Part shown: one piece after another, positions 6,866 to 15,331 of the stretch
Layout: each line of letters begins with the position of its first letter
Position numbering within the stretch: the first letter of the stretch is position 1
Source: an uncultured Clostridia bacterium
GTDB lineage: Bacteria; Bacillota; Clostridia; TANB77; CAG-508
Assembly: GCA_934141555.1 (NCBI GenBank)
Contig: CAKPCK010000014.1
Coordinates: forward strand, 1-40,839
Reading direction: 5' to 3'
Length of the DNA: 40,839 nucleotides
Made by a program: the position numbers and the translations under genes
The notes under the pieces: generated by a model
The model's input: the letters and a program-made list of their open reading frames with translations, nothing else
Database searches by the model: none
Told to the model about the DNA's origin: nothing

Positions 6866-7288
6866 ATGGATAAATACACTGAAATAAGACCTATTGCATT
6901 GGGTTTAGCAATAAAAAATAATAAATTACTTGTAGAAGAAAAATTTGATAAAGTTAAGAATCAGACTTTTTATAGATGTTTAGGTGGTGGAATTGAGTTT
7001 CTTGAAAAAAGTTCTGATGCTTTAAAGAGAGAATTTAAAGAAGAAATTAATACAGATATTATTGTAAAAGATTTTCTTGGTATTTCTGAAAATATCTTTA
7101 CTTTTAATGGTAGAAATGCTCATGAATTAATTTTATTTTATTCAATTGATATTGCAGATAGTGATTACAAAGATGAATATAATATTATAGACAGAGGTGG
7201 CAAATTTTCTGCCAAATGGATTGATATTGATGATTTTAAAAATAAATCAAAAATATTATATCCTGAAGAAGTTTTTAAATATCTTTAA
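6866..7288 (+). CDS. NUDIX hydrolase
   Basis: 140 residues, with AAGGAG before the ATG. The NUDIX box is complete, G-x5-E-x7-REFKEEIN at about residues 40-62, with both metal-binding glutamates. NUDIX enzymes hydrolyse nucleoside diphosphates linked to another moiety. The substrate here cannot be read from sequence. The protein is a short single-domain type, monocistronic, and converges on maf through a shared hairpin. Confidence 0.9.
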   Translation: MDKYTEIRPIALGLAIKNNKLLVEEKFDKVKNQTFYRCLGGGIEFLEKSSDALKREFKEEINTDIIVKDFLGISENIFTFNGRNAHELILFYSIDIADSDYKDEYNIIDRGGKFSAKWIDIDDFKNKSKILYPEEVFKYL

Positions 7289-7342
7289 AATTAAAAGAGA
7301 TAAATATAAAATGAATTTTTTATATTTATCTTCTTTAATTTT
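7287..7342. terminator. Bidirectional terminator between NUDIX gene and maf
   Basis: AGATAAATATAAAA (7298-7311) pairs perfectly with TTTTATATTTATCT (7318-7331) over a 6-nt loop. The stem extends outward imperfectly through AAAATTAAA and TTTAATTTT. Confidence 0.8.
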
Positions 7343-7919
7343 AGTTAATATAATTTTTTAGTATTTCATAAACTTTTTGAGTTGGAAGTCCAACAATACT
7401 AGTATAATTTCCATCAATTTTATCAACAAATACACAGAATTCATTTTGAATACCATAAGCTCCTGCTTTGTCCATTGCTTTTCCTGAGTCAACCCATTTT
7501 TCTATTTCTTGTTCTGACATTTCTTTTAAGAATACTTTTACTTCATCATATGTTTTGTATTCCTTGTATTGTCCATCTTTTTCAATCAAAATACTAAGCC
7601 CTGTAATTACACTATGTATCCTATCCCCTTCCAAAAGTTCTTTTATCATCTGTATTGCATTTTCTCTATTTTTTGGTTTCCCATATATTTTTCCATTTTT
7701 TGTTACGATTGTGTCTGAACCAATTATTATTCTATTTCCTGATGTTTTTTCGAAAACATCTTTTGCTTTTATATATGCTAATCTTTCAGTTTGTTCTTCT
7801 GGTATTAATCCTTCTTTTAAGCTTTCATCTACACCACTTACTATAATTTCAAATTCTGGTGTTATTAAACTTAATAACTCTTTTCTTCTTGGAGAACCTG
7901 AAGCTAATATTATTTTCAT
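7341..7919 (-). CDS. maf: Maf-like nucleoside triphosphate pyrophosphatase
   Basis: About 192 residues from the ATG at 7919, preceded by AAGGA. An in-frame GTG three codons upstream is too close to that site. The N-terminal signature LASGSPRRKELL, the IIGSDTIV segment (catalytic Asp of the family) and GAYGIQ near the C-terminus identify Maf/YhdE. These proteins hydrolyse dTTP, UTP and modified nucleotides, acting as house-cleaning enzymes, and inhibit septation when overproduced. Length is normal for the family. It is monocistronic. Confidence 0.93.
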   Translation of the reverse strand: MKIILASGSPRRKELLSLITPEFEIIVSGVDESLKEGLIPEEQTERLAYIKAKDVFEKTSGNRIIIGSDTIVTKNGKIYGKPKNRENAIQMIKELLEGDRIHSVITGLSILIEKDGQYKEYKTYDEVKVFLKEMSEQEIEKWVDSGKAMDKAGAYGIQNEFCVFVDKIDGNYTSIVGLPTQKVYEILKNYIN

Positions 7920-8116
7920 TTTTATCACATTCCTTACATTTTAATTTTGTTTATAGTTTTAATTTCTATTCTTTTATATCAATTTTCCTATATTTACCTA
8001 ATAAAAATATATCACATTTTTATCAGTTTTTCTATTATATTAATTATTTTTTTACAAATTGACATTTTATTTTTTTAATGTTAGACTTTCTTTATAAAAT
8101 TATAGGAGATAAACTT

Positions 8117-9148
8117 ATGATATTATATAACAAATTTTTAATTAATTTAATTAATTCTCAAAGATCTTCTAATATTGTAGAAGGTAAAGAATTCGATTAT
8201 AATGATGTATTTTCTAAGAAATGGGATGATTATTGTAAAATTTCTTATGAAGATTATTTAGCAAACCAAAATGATAAATCATTTTTAAGTGATATTGACA
8301 CTTTAGATAAGAATAGAGCACAGGTAGGACTTGTTATAGAAAATGTTTCAAAACTATCTGCAAAAGAGGCTGAAAAAATAAAAGGAAAACTAAAAATTTT
8401 CACATTTGACCCTGAAGAAGAAAGAGTTTCTTCTAATGGTTACTTATATCCCAATGAATATGTTGAATCTAGAAAAAAATTAGATGATTTAATAACACAA
8501 ATAGACTTATCTGAACCAGATGAATTAAAAAAAGCAAAACAACTATTTATATTATTAAGAAAACAATATACTCATAGCATTCCAACTACAGAAAACATTC
8601 TTGATGGTTTGAGATTTTCCCAAACTCCATATGGATGCTTAATTCTTAATAAAGGTGTTTGCAGAGGTGGTGCTACTACATACAGAGCCCTTTGCTCATT
8701 AGCAAATATAAAATCAAAATTAGTTAATATAATAGTTACATTTCCAGATGGCTCTATCATTGGACATGCATTAAATCAGATTTGTATAAATGGAGAATGG
8801 GGAATTGTTGATGTAGAACAAAAAAAAGAAAATCCCGAAAACACAACATTATTCTTTTGCAATCAAGATATATATAGAAATTATTGGGAAAAGGCAAAAG
8901 ATAGTTATGTAATCGATCCTCTTGGTAGCCCTGTAATGCCAACTAATGTTAGCCTCTCTAGAGAATATATTGATAATTTAGGTAAAAATGACAAAATGGT
9001 TCCAACAGATTCATCAAAATATTTATCATCTGGTAATGATGCCTTAAAGACTTTAGCCACAAATGAAATTACGTCAGGGAATATTACTCTTCAAAATTTA
9101 GAACGAACTTCTTCATTATTAGAAAAGGAGGGCTATGAACATGAATAA
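8117..9148 (+). CDS. Transglutaminase-like (papain-fold) protein of unknown role
   Basis: 343 residues from the ATG at 8117, which has AGGAGA 7 nt upstream; an ATG 13 codons earlier (8078) lacks a ribosome site. The Cys-His-Asp triad of the transglutaminase-like fold is visible: GVCRGGATTYRAL (Cys near residue 190), IGHALNQI (His about 35 residues later) and GIVDVE (Asp). The N-terminal half is charged and helical with no signal peptide, so the protein is probably cytoplasmic. The C-terminal tail is low in structure. The next gene overlaps its last codons by 14 nt, indicating translational coupling. Members of this fold may be proteases, crosslinking enzymes or inactive binding domains; which applies here is unknown. 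Confidence 0.75.
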   Translation: MILYNKFLINLINSQRSSNIVEGKEFDYNDVFSKKWDDYCKISYEDYLANQNDKSFLSDIDTLDKNRAQVGLVIENVSKLSAKEAEKIKGKLKIFTFDPEEERVSSNGYLYPNEYVESRKKLDDLITQIDLSEPDELKKAKQLFILLRKQYTHSIPTTENILDGLRFSQTPYGCLILNKGVCRGGATTYRALCSLANIKSKLVNIIVTFPDGSIIGHALNQICINGEWGIVDVEQKKENPENTTLFFCNQDIYRNYWEKAKDSYVIDPLGSPVMPTNVSLSREYIDNLGKNDKMVPTDSSKYLSSGNDALKTLATNEITSGNITLQNLERTSSLLEKEGYEHE

Positions 9149-9569
9149 TTCAACAACAGTATACACTGAATCTTATATTATTTTGAAAAAACTTAATTTA
9201 TTAAATAGTATTCCTCTCAATATTTACGAACTAATAAAAAATAATTATAATGAAAATATAAATTTTAAATATATAGATGGTTTACCATTAGAATATCAGC
9301 CATTAAGTAGAGAAACAAGAATTTTTTTAACATATTTATATATAAAATATATTTGCAAATCAGCAAATGAAAAAGAACAATATAAACATTTAATTATCAA
9401 GAATACTCAAAAAAATGATACTAAGAAAAAAGAACTTTATAATTTTGATAATTTATTTAAAAAGAGTACTACTGTTTCACTAAATCCAGAAACATCATTA
9501 ATAGAAAAAAAGCCTTTAAATTTCTGGCAAAAGTTTTTTAATAAAATTAAAAGTATATTAAAAAAATGA
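9135..9569 (+). CDS. Unrecognised small protein coupled to the transglutaminase-like gene
   Basis: 144 residues. A GGAGGG site inside the end of the upstream gene serves the ATG at 9135 or the one at 9141. I recognise no family. It is a soluble protein with hydrophobic helical segments (PLNIYELI, IFLTYLYIKYIC) in the first two thirds and a very basic C-terminus (FWQKFFNKIKSILKK) that could form an amphipathic, membrane- or nucleic-acid-binding helix. The 14-nt overlap with the upstream gene suggests the two products act together. Confidence 0.7.
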   Translation: MNMNNSTTVYTESYIILKKLNLLNSIPLNIYELIKNNYNENINFKYIDGLPLEYQPLSRETRIFLTYLYIKYICKSANEKEQYKHLIIKNTQKNDTKKKELYNFDNLFKKSTTVSLNPETSLIEKKPLNFWQKFFNKIKSILKK

Positions 9570-9593
9570 TTAATCAATGATTAATCATTTTTT
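9561..9593 (+). terminator. Terminator of the transglutaminase-like operon
   Basis: AAAAAATGATTAAT (9561-9574) and ATTAATCATTTTTT (9580-9593) form a 14-bp stem over a 5-nt loop. The gene's TGA stop lies within it, and the structure ends in a T-run. Confidence 0.8.
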
Positions 9594-9611
9594 ATTAAAT
9601 TTGTTATTATA

Positions 9612-9687
9612 TGGTCGAGGCGACAGGGATCGAACCTGCGACCTCATGGTCCCAAACCACGCGCGCTACCAACTGCGCTACGCCTCG
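9612..9687 (-). tRNA. tRNA-Pro (anticodon TGG)
   Basis: The minus strand reads as a canonical 76-nt cloverleaf: acceptor CGAGGCG/CGCCTCG, D stem GCGC/GCGC, anticodon stem CGTGG/CCATG with loop TTTGGGA, variable AGGTC, T stem GCAGG/CCTGT with loop TTCGATC, A73 and encoded CCA. The anticodon TGG reads proline codons. Confidence 0.97.
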
Positions 9688-9794
9688 ATTTCCAAATGCT
9701 TATATATAATACCATAAGTTTTAAAAAATTTCAAGTATTTATTTAAATTTTTTTTATTATTTATTTCAAAAATATAAAAATTATATAATGCACC

Positions 9795-9849
9795 AAAAAA
9801 GAATCTCAGTTATTGAAATAATTTATAATCAATATCTAGATTCTTTTTT
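9795..9849 (-). terminator. Terminator of pcrA
   Basis: A 12-bp inverted repeat, AAAAAAGAATCT (9795-9806) with AGATTCTTTTTT (9838-9849), lies immediately after the pcrA stop and ends in a T-run on the minus strand. Confidence 0.7.
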
Positions 9850-9853
9850 ATTT

Positions 9854-12187
9854 TTATATTATTTCTAAATTAGCAAATTTTGCCATTAATCTTTTATGAC
9901 CAAATTTATCAAAATTAATATCCACTTTTAAATCATCACCTTCAGGTTCAACATAATTTATTATTCCTTCTCCAAATTTTTTGTGATATACTTTTGTTCC
10001 TGCTTGATATTGTGATAAATCAACACCTTTACTTTGATTCTTTTTATTCAAATTATTTAAGAAACTTTCTGCTGTTCTAAATCCATATCCTGAATTTTCA
10101 CTACTATTTTTTGAACCAAATATATTTGAAGCTGATATTGCATATTGTGGCTCTTGAATTTTGTATGATTTAATATTTCCATTATTTCTGCTTCCATAAC
10201 TCCAAGAATATCCACTATCTCCAAAGCTAGATTTTTCATAAGTAATTCCGCTTCCCATTGCTTCTTCATATCCATCTACCATTTCTGCTGGAATTTCTTT
10301 CAAAAATCTTGATGGTTGATTAAATGATGTTGATCCAAATGTTGTACGTTGTTTACTTCTTGTTAAAAATAATTTTTCTCTTGCTCTTGTTACTCCTACA
10401 TAGCATAAACGTCTTTCTTCTTCAATATCTTTATCTTCTCCGATTGATTTAAAACCTGGGAATACTCCTTCTTCCATTCCTACTAAAAATACTACTGGAA
10501 ATTCAAGCCCTTTTGCACTATGTAATGTCATTAATGTTACAGAATCTTCTGTTTCTTCTACATTGTCTAAATCACTTGATAATGTTATTCCTTCTAAGAA
10601 TTCACTTAACGTATTTTCAGCTGATTCTTCTTCAAATTCTGTTGCTACATTTAAAAATTCTTCAAGGTTTGCAATTCTATTTTCTGCTTCTATTGTATTT
10701 TCTGTTTCAAGTGCTTTTATATATCCTGTATCTCTTAATATTTTTTGTATTAATTCAGATATTTTTAGATTGTCTTTTTGAACCATAAATTCTTCCATAC
10801 AGTTTATAAATTCTCTTGAATTTGTATAAACTCTGTTTAATCCATAACTTTGTGCATTTTTTATTACTTCATACATAGATGTTCCAGATTGCTCTGCTGT
10901 TTGTTCAACTGCTTCTAAACTTGTTTTTCCAATTCCTCTTTTTGGTTCATTTATTATTCTATTCAAACTTAAATTGTCTGATGGATTTTGTACTAATCTT
11001 AAATAAGAAATTATATCTTTTATTTCTTTTCTTTCATAGAATTTTAATCCTCCAACAATTTTATATGGTAATGCTTCTCTTCGTAGGATTTCCTCTATTG
11101 CTCTTGATTGTGTATTCATTCTATATAATACTGCAAAATCTGAATATTTATAATTATTCTTTTTTCTTAATTCTTCTATTTTATCTACAATGTATTTTCC
11201 TTCATCATATTCATTATCTGAACAATATACTTCTGGTAATTCTCCTTCTCCATTTTCTGTCCATAATTTTTTTTCATATTTTACTTCATTGTTTTTTATA
11301 ATTGCATTTGCTATATTTAATATATTTCCTGTGCATCTATAGTTTTGCTCTAATTTGATTATTTTAGTTCCTGGGAAGTCTTTTTCAAAGTTCAAAATAT
11401 TAGCAATATCTGCTCCTCTAAAACTATATATACCCTGATCATTATCTCCTACGGCTGTAATGTTTCCATTCTTTGATGCTAATAATGTTACAAGTGTAAA
11501 TTGTGATTTGTTTGTATCCTGATACTCATCTACTAATATATATTTGAATTTATCTGAATAATATTGCAACACATCTACATTTTCTAATAAAATTTTAATT
11601 GTATAGTTTATTATATCATCAAAATCTATTGCATTATTTTCTTTTAATCTTTTTTGATACATTTCATACACTTCTGCAATTTTTTCTCTTCTATAGTCTC
11701 CATGTACTTTTGCACTATATGCATCTGGTTCTAACATATCATTTTTTGCATTGCTTATTTCTGATAAACATGATCTGTCATTTAATATCTTTTCATCTAT
11801 GTCTAATTCTTTTAAGCATCGTTTTACAAGTGTTTTTTGGTCTGATGAATCAAATATTATGAATGATGAATCAAATCCGATTCTATCTATAAATTTTCTT
11901 AAAATTCGTACACATATTGAGTGGAATGTTCCAACCCACATATCTTTTGCTTTATCTCCAACTAATAGTTCTATTCTTTCTTTCATTTCATTTGCTGCTT
12001 TATTTGTAAATGTTATTGCTAATATATTCCATGGCAATATGTTTTTTTCTTGTAATAAATATGCTATTTTATGTGTTAATACTTTTGTTTTTCCGCTTCC
12101 TGCCCCTGCAATTACAAGACATGGTCCTTCTGTATTTACTACTGCTTCATATTGTTTGTCATTTAATCCTTTTAATATATCTTCCAT
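9854..12187 (-). CDS. pcrA: ATP-dependent DNA helicase PcrA/UvrD
   Basis: 777 residues from the ATG at 12187, which has AGGAAGGA upstream; an in-frame ATG 8 codons earlier is less likely. SF1A helicase motifs run in order: motif I AGAGSGKT (about 27-34), Ia ITFTNKAA, II VDEYQDTN, III GDNDQGIYSFRGA, IV EQNYRC, V LMTLHSAKGLEF and VI VGVTRARE. The C-terminus has the Tudor-like domain of PcrA (GTKVYHKKFGEGII), which binds RNA polymerase in Firmicutes. PcrA is essential in Bacillus and acts in excision repair, rolling-circle replication and removal of RecA or stalled RNA polymerase. No ligA or pcrB neighbour is present. Confidence 0.97.
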   Translation of the reverse strand: MEDILKGLNDKQYEAVVNTEGPCLVIAGAGSGKTKVLTHKIAYLLQEKNILPWNILAITFTNKAANEMKERIELLVGDKAKDMWVGTFHSICVRILRKFIDRIGFDSSFIIFDSSDQKTLVKRCLKELDIDEKILNDRSCLSEISNAKNDMLEPDAYSAKVHGDYRREKIAEVYEMYQKRLKENNAIDFDDIINYTIKILLENVDVLQYYSDKFKYILVDEYQDTNKSQFTLVTLLASKNGNITAVGDNDQGIYSFRGADIANILNFEKDFPGTKIIKLEQNYRCTGNILNIANAIIKNNEVKYEKKLWTENGEGELPEVYCSDNEYDEGKYIVDKIEELRKKNNYKYSDFAVLYRMNTQSRAIEEILRREALPYKIVGGLKFYERKEIKDIISYLRLVQNPSDNLSLNRIINEPKRGIGKTSLEAVEQTAEQSGTSMYEVIKNAQSYGLNRVYTNSREFINCMEEFMVQKDNLKISELIQKILRDTGYIKALETENTIEAENRIANLEEFLNVATEFEEESAENTLSEFLEGITLSSDLDNVEETEDSVTLMTLHSAKGLEFPVVFLVGMEEGVFPGFKSIGEDKDIEEERRLCYVGVTRAREKLFLTRSKQRTTFGSTSFNQPSRFLKEIPAEMVDGYEEAMGSGITYEKSSFGDSGYSWSYGSRNNGNIKSYKIQEPQYAISASNIFGSKNSSENSGYGFRTAESFLNNLNKKNQSKGVDLSQYQAGTKVYHKKFGEGIINYVEPEGDDLKVDINFDKFGHKRLMAKFANLEII

Positions 12188-12217
12188 TATTTTTTCCTTC
12201 CTCATAAGCATAAAATT

Positions 12218-12245
12218 AAACGGATATTTTTTCGAATATCCGTTT
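12218..12245 (-). terminator. Hairpin between the oleate hydratase fragment and pcrA
   Basis: AAACGGATATT (12218-12228) and AATATCCGTTT (12235-12245) form an 11-bp stem with a 6-nt loop. This is probably the terminator of the decayed gene upstream. Confidence 0.6.
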
Positions 12246-12296
12246 GAATTATACTATATTTTTATTTTTTTTACAAGGCTTTTTTTCAGAAAGTTT

Positions 12297-13076
12297 TTAA
12301 ATATCATCATCCTTAATTACATGATATTCTTTAAGAAGTTTTTCAATATCTGTACCTTTAATTTGCTTTAAAACTTCTTTTAATGCAATTTTTTCTTTTA
12401 ACCCTAAATTCATTTCTGTAATAGTTTTTCCGTCTCTTAATTTAACTGTTGCATTTAATAAATCTCTTATATCATAAGTGCTTCCCCATACTTCTGGTAC
12501 ACCACGATCAACATTTAATAATGTGTAAACAGCAACCATTGCTGTACGTATTGAATATTCTGTTGTAAATATTGTATCTCTTTCTGTTTCTGCAAATTGA
12601 CCTAAAAATGCAAAATTTACTGCTTGATTTGGAACTACTTTTGGTCTATCTGTTCCATTTCTTGGCATAAAGAATGCATCAATATATGGCATCATTACAG
12701 GTATTGTATTAGCACTATTTTCAGCTAATTCTTCTATTTGATTTTCTGGTACTCCTAAATGATATAACCATTCCATACAAATTTCTTTACCTGTACAATC
12801 TCTCATTGGCTTCTTTACATAATTTCCAGGGACATTACTAAATAATCCATAAATCCATCCAACAAGTTGTCCTTTTGGTTGGCTTCTAAATTGTGGTTGA
12901 CGATTAAATGTCCAGCTTAATAACCAATTTGAATCTTTTACTGTTACAATTCCTCCTGTAACAACTTTTCCACTAAATGGATCTCTCTTACATATTTTTT
13001 GAACATATGGTGGAATTCTGTCATCTAGTGTTGTTACTGTTGCACTCATCCAATTTGTTAATTCTGGATCATAACA
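12297..13076 (-). pseudogene. Oleate hydratase, C-terminal fragment only
   Basis: The frame open from 13049 encodes 250 residues matching the C-terminal part of oleate hydratase (myosin-cross-reactive antigen family), including the GQFAETERDTIFTTEYSIRT block. The same frame continues upstream of that ATG for several family-like residues (CYDPELTNW) and then hits a stop in unrelated sequence. The family is near 590 residues and binds FAD through its N-terminus, so more than half of the protein, including the Rossmann fold, is missing. The enzyme adds water to oleate to give 10-hydroxystearate. The fragment cannot be active. It abuts the 3' end of a TetR pseudogene, consistent with one deletion that removed the regulator's end and the hydratase's start. 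Confidence 0.85.
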
Positions 13077-13468
13077 GAATTTGTAATATTATAATTTTTT
13101 GATACATCATTTATTATATCTATAAATATAGTATTATATTGCTTAAACAAAAAATCTAACAATGTTTTTCTACTTAAAGAATTATATGTCTTTATAATGA
13201 ATTTTTTATTTTCTAGCATATAATCTAATACATATTTAAAATTTTCTTGCCAATTTTTTATCGTCGTTTCTTTTTCTATTTTTTCTACAACCTCATTTGC
13301 GAAAACCCATTCTAGTAAATCATAGATATCTTTAAAATGATAATAAAATGTTTATCTATTAATTCCGCAGTCATTTGTTATATCATTTATCGTTATTTTA
13401 TCTAAATCTTTTATTAACAACATCCTCTTTAATGATTGTGCCATGGCTTTTTTTGTTATATTTGACAT
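13058..13468 (-). pseudogene. TetR/AcrR-family regulator, nonsense-mutated and truncated
   Basis: From the ATG at 13468 the minus strand reads a TetR N-terminus: MSNITKKAMAQSLKRML, then ITINDITNDCGIN with the helix-turn-helix and FYYHFKDIYDLLEW. Codon 39 is TAA (13354-13352), exactly where the family has Lys or Gln in NR(K/Q)TFYYHF. The frame then stays open to a stop at 13058, giving 137 codons against the usual 175-200. The start of the ligand-binding half is recognisable; the rest is lost at the junction with the oleate hydratase fragment. It probably once regulated that gene. The intact frame apart from one stop suggests recent inactivation. Confidence 0.85.
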
Positions 13469-13495
13469 TTTATCATCTCACTTTCTTTGGTAGTA

Positions 13496-14398
13496 CTACG
13501 GTTTCAAAAATTCTAATACATCTTCATAAATTTGTTCATATTCTTCTTCATTTAATATTTCATGTCTTAAATCAGGATATAATTTGCTTCTTATATTTTT
13601 ATATCCTAATTTATTTAAAAATTGTTCTAAGTTTTTAAACTTCTGATTGCTTTGAATTACTGGATCATTTTCACCTGCAATTAAAAATATATCTAAATCT
13701 TTATTTTTCACTTCATATTTTTGTGGTTCAAATGCTCTTTTCAATAATTTATATAAATTTATAAATCCATTTGTTGTAAAAATAAATCCGCATAACTCAT
13801 CATCATTATAAATACTTATATTTTCAGGATTTTTTGATAGCCATTCATTTTCTGAATTATATCCTTTATTGTAACTAGCAAATGTTAAATGATTTAAAAT
13901 TTTATTTGTCTTTTTTCCCATTCCTATAACTTTAAATACATATGCCATAAATATTGCAAATGGTGTAAATGGATTTTTTGTAGGAGTACCACACAAAATA
14001 ATTTTCTCTATCTCATCATCATATTTTTGCATATATCCTCTTGCAACTAATGTTCCCATACTGTGACTAAATAAATATAATTTTGAGTTTGGAAATTTTT
14101 TCTTTATATATTTTGTTATATCATGTAAATCATCTACTATAAAATTTGTATCCTCTGTATAAAAATATCCTAAATCTTTTTTATCTTTCACACTATTTCC
14201 ATGACCTCTATGATCATTTATTACACAAACATACCCATTGTTTGAAAGATATTCCATAAACTTAAAATATCTTTCTTTGTGTTCTGCCATCCCATGTGAA
14301 AATTGTACTATTCCTTTTATCTCATTTTGTGGAATTGTATATGCTAATTCAATCTTTAGTCCATCACTACTAGACTTTATAAAATCATATTTTATCAT
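13496..14398 (-). CDS. Alpha/beta hydrolase, lysophospholipase/monoacylglycerol lipase type
   Basis: 300 residues from the ATG at 14398; GAGGGA upstream sets this start over a GTG four codons earlier. The motifs of the serine-lipase subfamily are present: FSHGMAEHKERY (oxyanion region), HRGHGNS, the nucleophile elbow FSHSMGT (Ser near residue 113, with Ser instead of Gly at the first position), GENDPV (catalytic Asp) and DLRHEIL (catalytic His). The family cleaves lysophospholipids or monoacylglycerols in the cytoplasm. No secretion signal is seen. It lies downstream of the ZIP transporter on the same strand and just upstream of the TetR pseudogene. Confidence 0.88.
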   Translation of the reverse strand: MIKYDFIKSSSDGLKIELAYTIPQNEIKGIVQFSHGMAEHKERYFKFMEYLSNNGYVCVINDHRGHGNSVKDKKDLGYFYTEDTNFIVDDLHDITKYIKKKFPNSKLYLFSHSMGTLVARGYMQKYDDEIEKIILCGTPTKNPFTPFAIFMAYVFKVIGMGKKTNKILNHLTFASYNKGYNSENEWLSKNPENISIYNDDELCGFIFTTNGFINLYKLLKRAFEPQKYEVKNKDLDIFLIAGENDPVIQSNQKFKNLEQFLNKLGYKNIRSKLYPDLRHEILNEEEYEQIYEDVLEFLKP

Positions 14399-14470
14399 TG
14401 ATTCCCTCACTTTTTATTTTTTCTTTAGTATATACTAATTGACTTTTCTTATCAAGTTTTATAAAAAATT

Positions 14471-15214
14471 TTACAATCTTGTCACAATAATTCCTATTAG
14501 AATTCCAAACATATTTCCCAATGCTGTCATCCTTCCTTGATATAATTTGTTAGATTCTGGAACAAGTTCTCCAGATACTATATAAAGCATTGCACCAGCA
14601 GCAAAGCTCAGGCATAGCGATATTATTTGTTCTGATATTCTTCCTATAATACATCCTATTAGTGCACCAATTCCTGTTGCAATTCCAGATAATATTACAT
14701 AAAACATTACTTTATACACTTTCATTCCACCTGTTTTCATTGGTAATGCCATTGAGATTCCTTCTGGAACATCATGAAAACAAATCGCTAATGCTAGGGA
14801 TAATCCAAGTTTAGTCGATGCTTCAAAACCTGATCCAATTGCAAGACCCTCTGGAATATTATGTATTGCTAATCCTATACTTACTATTATTCCAGTTTTT
14901 AATAAATTATTAGCTATATTAGTCTCTACTTTTTGAGCATTAAATTTTTTATCTACAATAATATCACAAAATATCATTGTAATTATTCCTAAAATTATTC
15001 CTATTATTGCCTGTGTTATATTACTTATTTCTAATGCTTCTGGTATTAAATCAAAACATATTACTGCCATCATTAGTCCTGCTGCAAATGATAAAATAAA
15101 ACTTAAAAATTTATTTGATGTGTTTTTTATGGTACATCCTATAATTCCTCCTATTGTAGTACCTATGGTTCCAAAAAATAGCCCTAAAATAGTTGTATTT
15201 ATAATATTTTCCAT
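14471..15214 (-). CDS. ZIP-family divalent metal transporter
   Basis: 247 residues with about eight hydrophobic segments. Helices IV and V carry the metal-binding signatures HNIPEGLAIG and CFHDVPEGIS, diagnostic for the ZIP (ZupT/GufA) family, which imports zinc and other divalent metals. The loop after helix III lacks the His-rich stretch of some relatives. AAAGG precedes the ATG. It is probably co-transcribed with, or just upstream of, the hydrolase at 13496, about 70 bp away. Confidence 0.92.
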   Translation of the reverse strand: MENIINTTILGLFFGTIGTTIGGIIGCTIKNTSNKFLSFILSFAAGLMMAVICFDLIPEALEISNITQAIIGIILGIITMIFCDIIVDKKFNAQKVETNIANNLLKTGIIVSIGLAIHNIPEGLAIGSGFEASTKLGLSLALAICFHDVPEGISMALPMKTGGMKVYKVMFYVILSGIATGIGALIGCIIGRISEQIISLCLSFAAGAMLYIVSGELVPESNKLYQGRMTALGNMFGILIGIIVTRL

Positions 15215-15280
15215 TAATCAAGCCTTTCTCTTATAATCTTTTTTTAATTTATATTTTCATAATATTTTTTTATTACAATT

Positions 15281-15319
15281 TTCAGAAAAAGAGGGTGCAA
15301 TGCACCCTCTTTACTGAAA
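15281..15319 (-). terminator. GC-rich terminator after the ABC transporter gene
   Basis: AAAGAGGGTGC (15288-15298) and GCACCCTCTTT (15302-15312) close a 3-nt loop, and an outer TTTCAG/CTGAAA extends the stem. It is the most GC-rich hairpin in this stretch and fits the different composition of the adjacent gene. Confidence 0.85.
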
Positions 15320-15331
15320 AAAACAATTATT

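Noticed and set aside
7468..7944. Long plus-strand open frame antisense to maf
   Set aside because: It mirrors the conserved maf gene in another frame, has no ribosome site and encodes a Ser/Phe/Ile-rich string typical of antisense frames.
11751..12371. Plus-strand open frame of 206 codons over the pcrA start
   Set aside because: It is antisense to conserved helicase motifs, with no ribosome site and a composition typical of a shadow frame.
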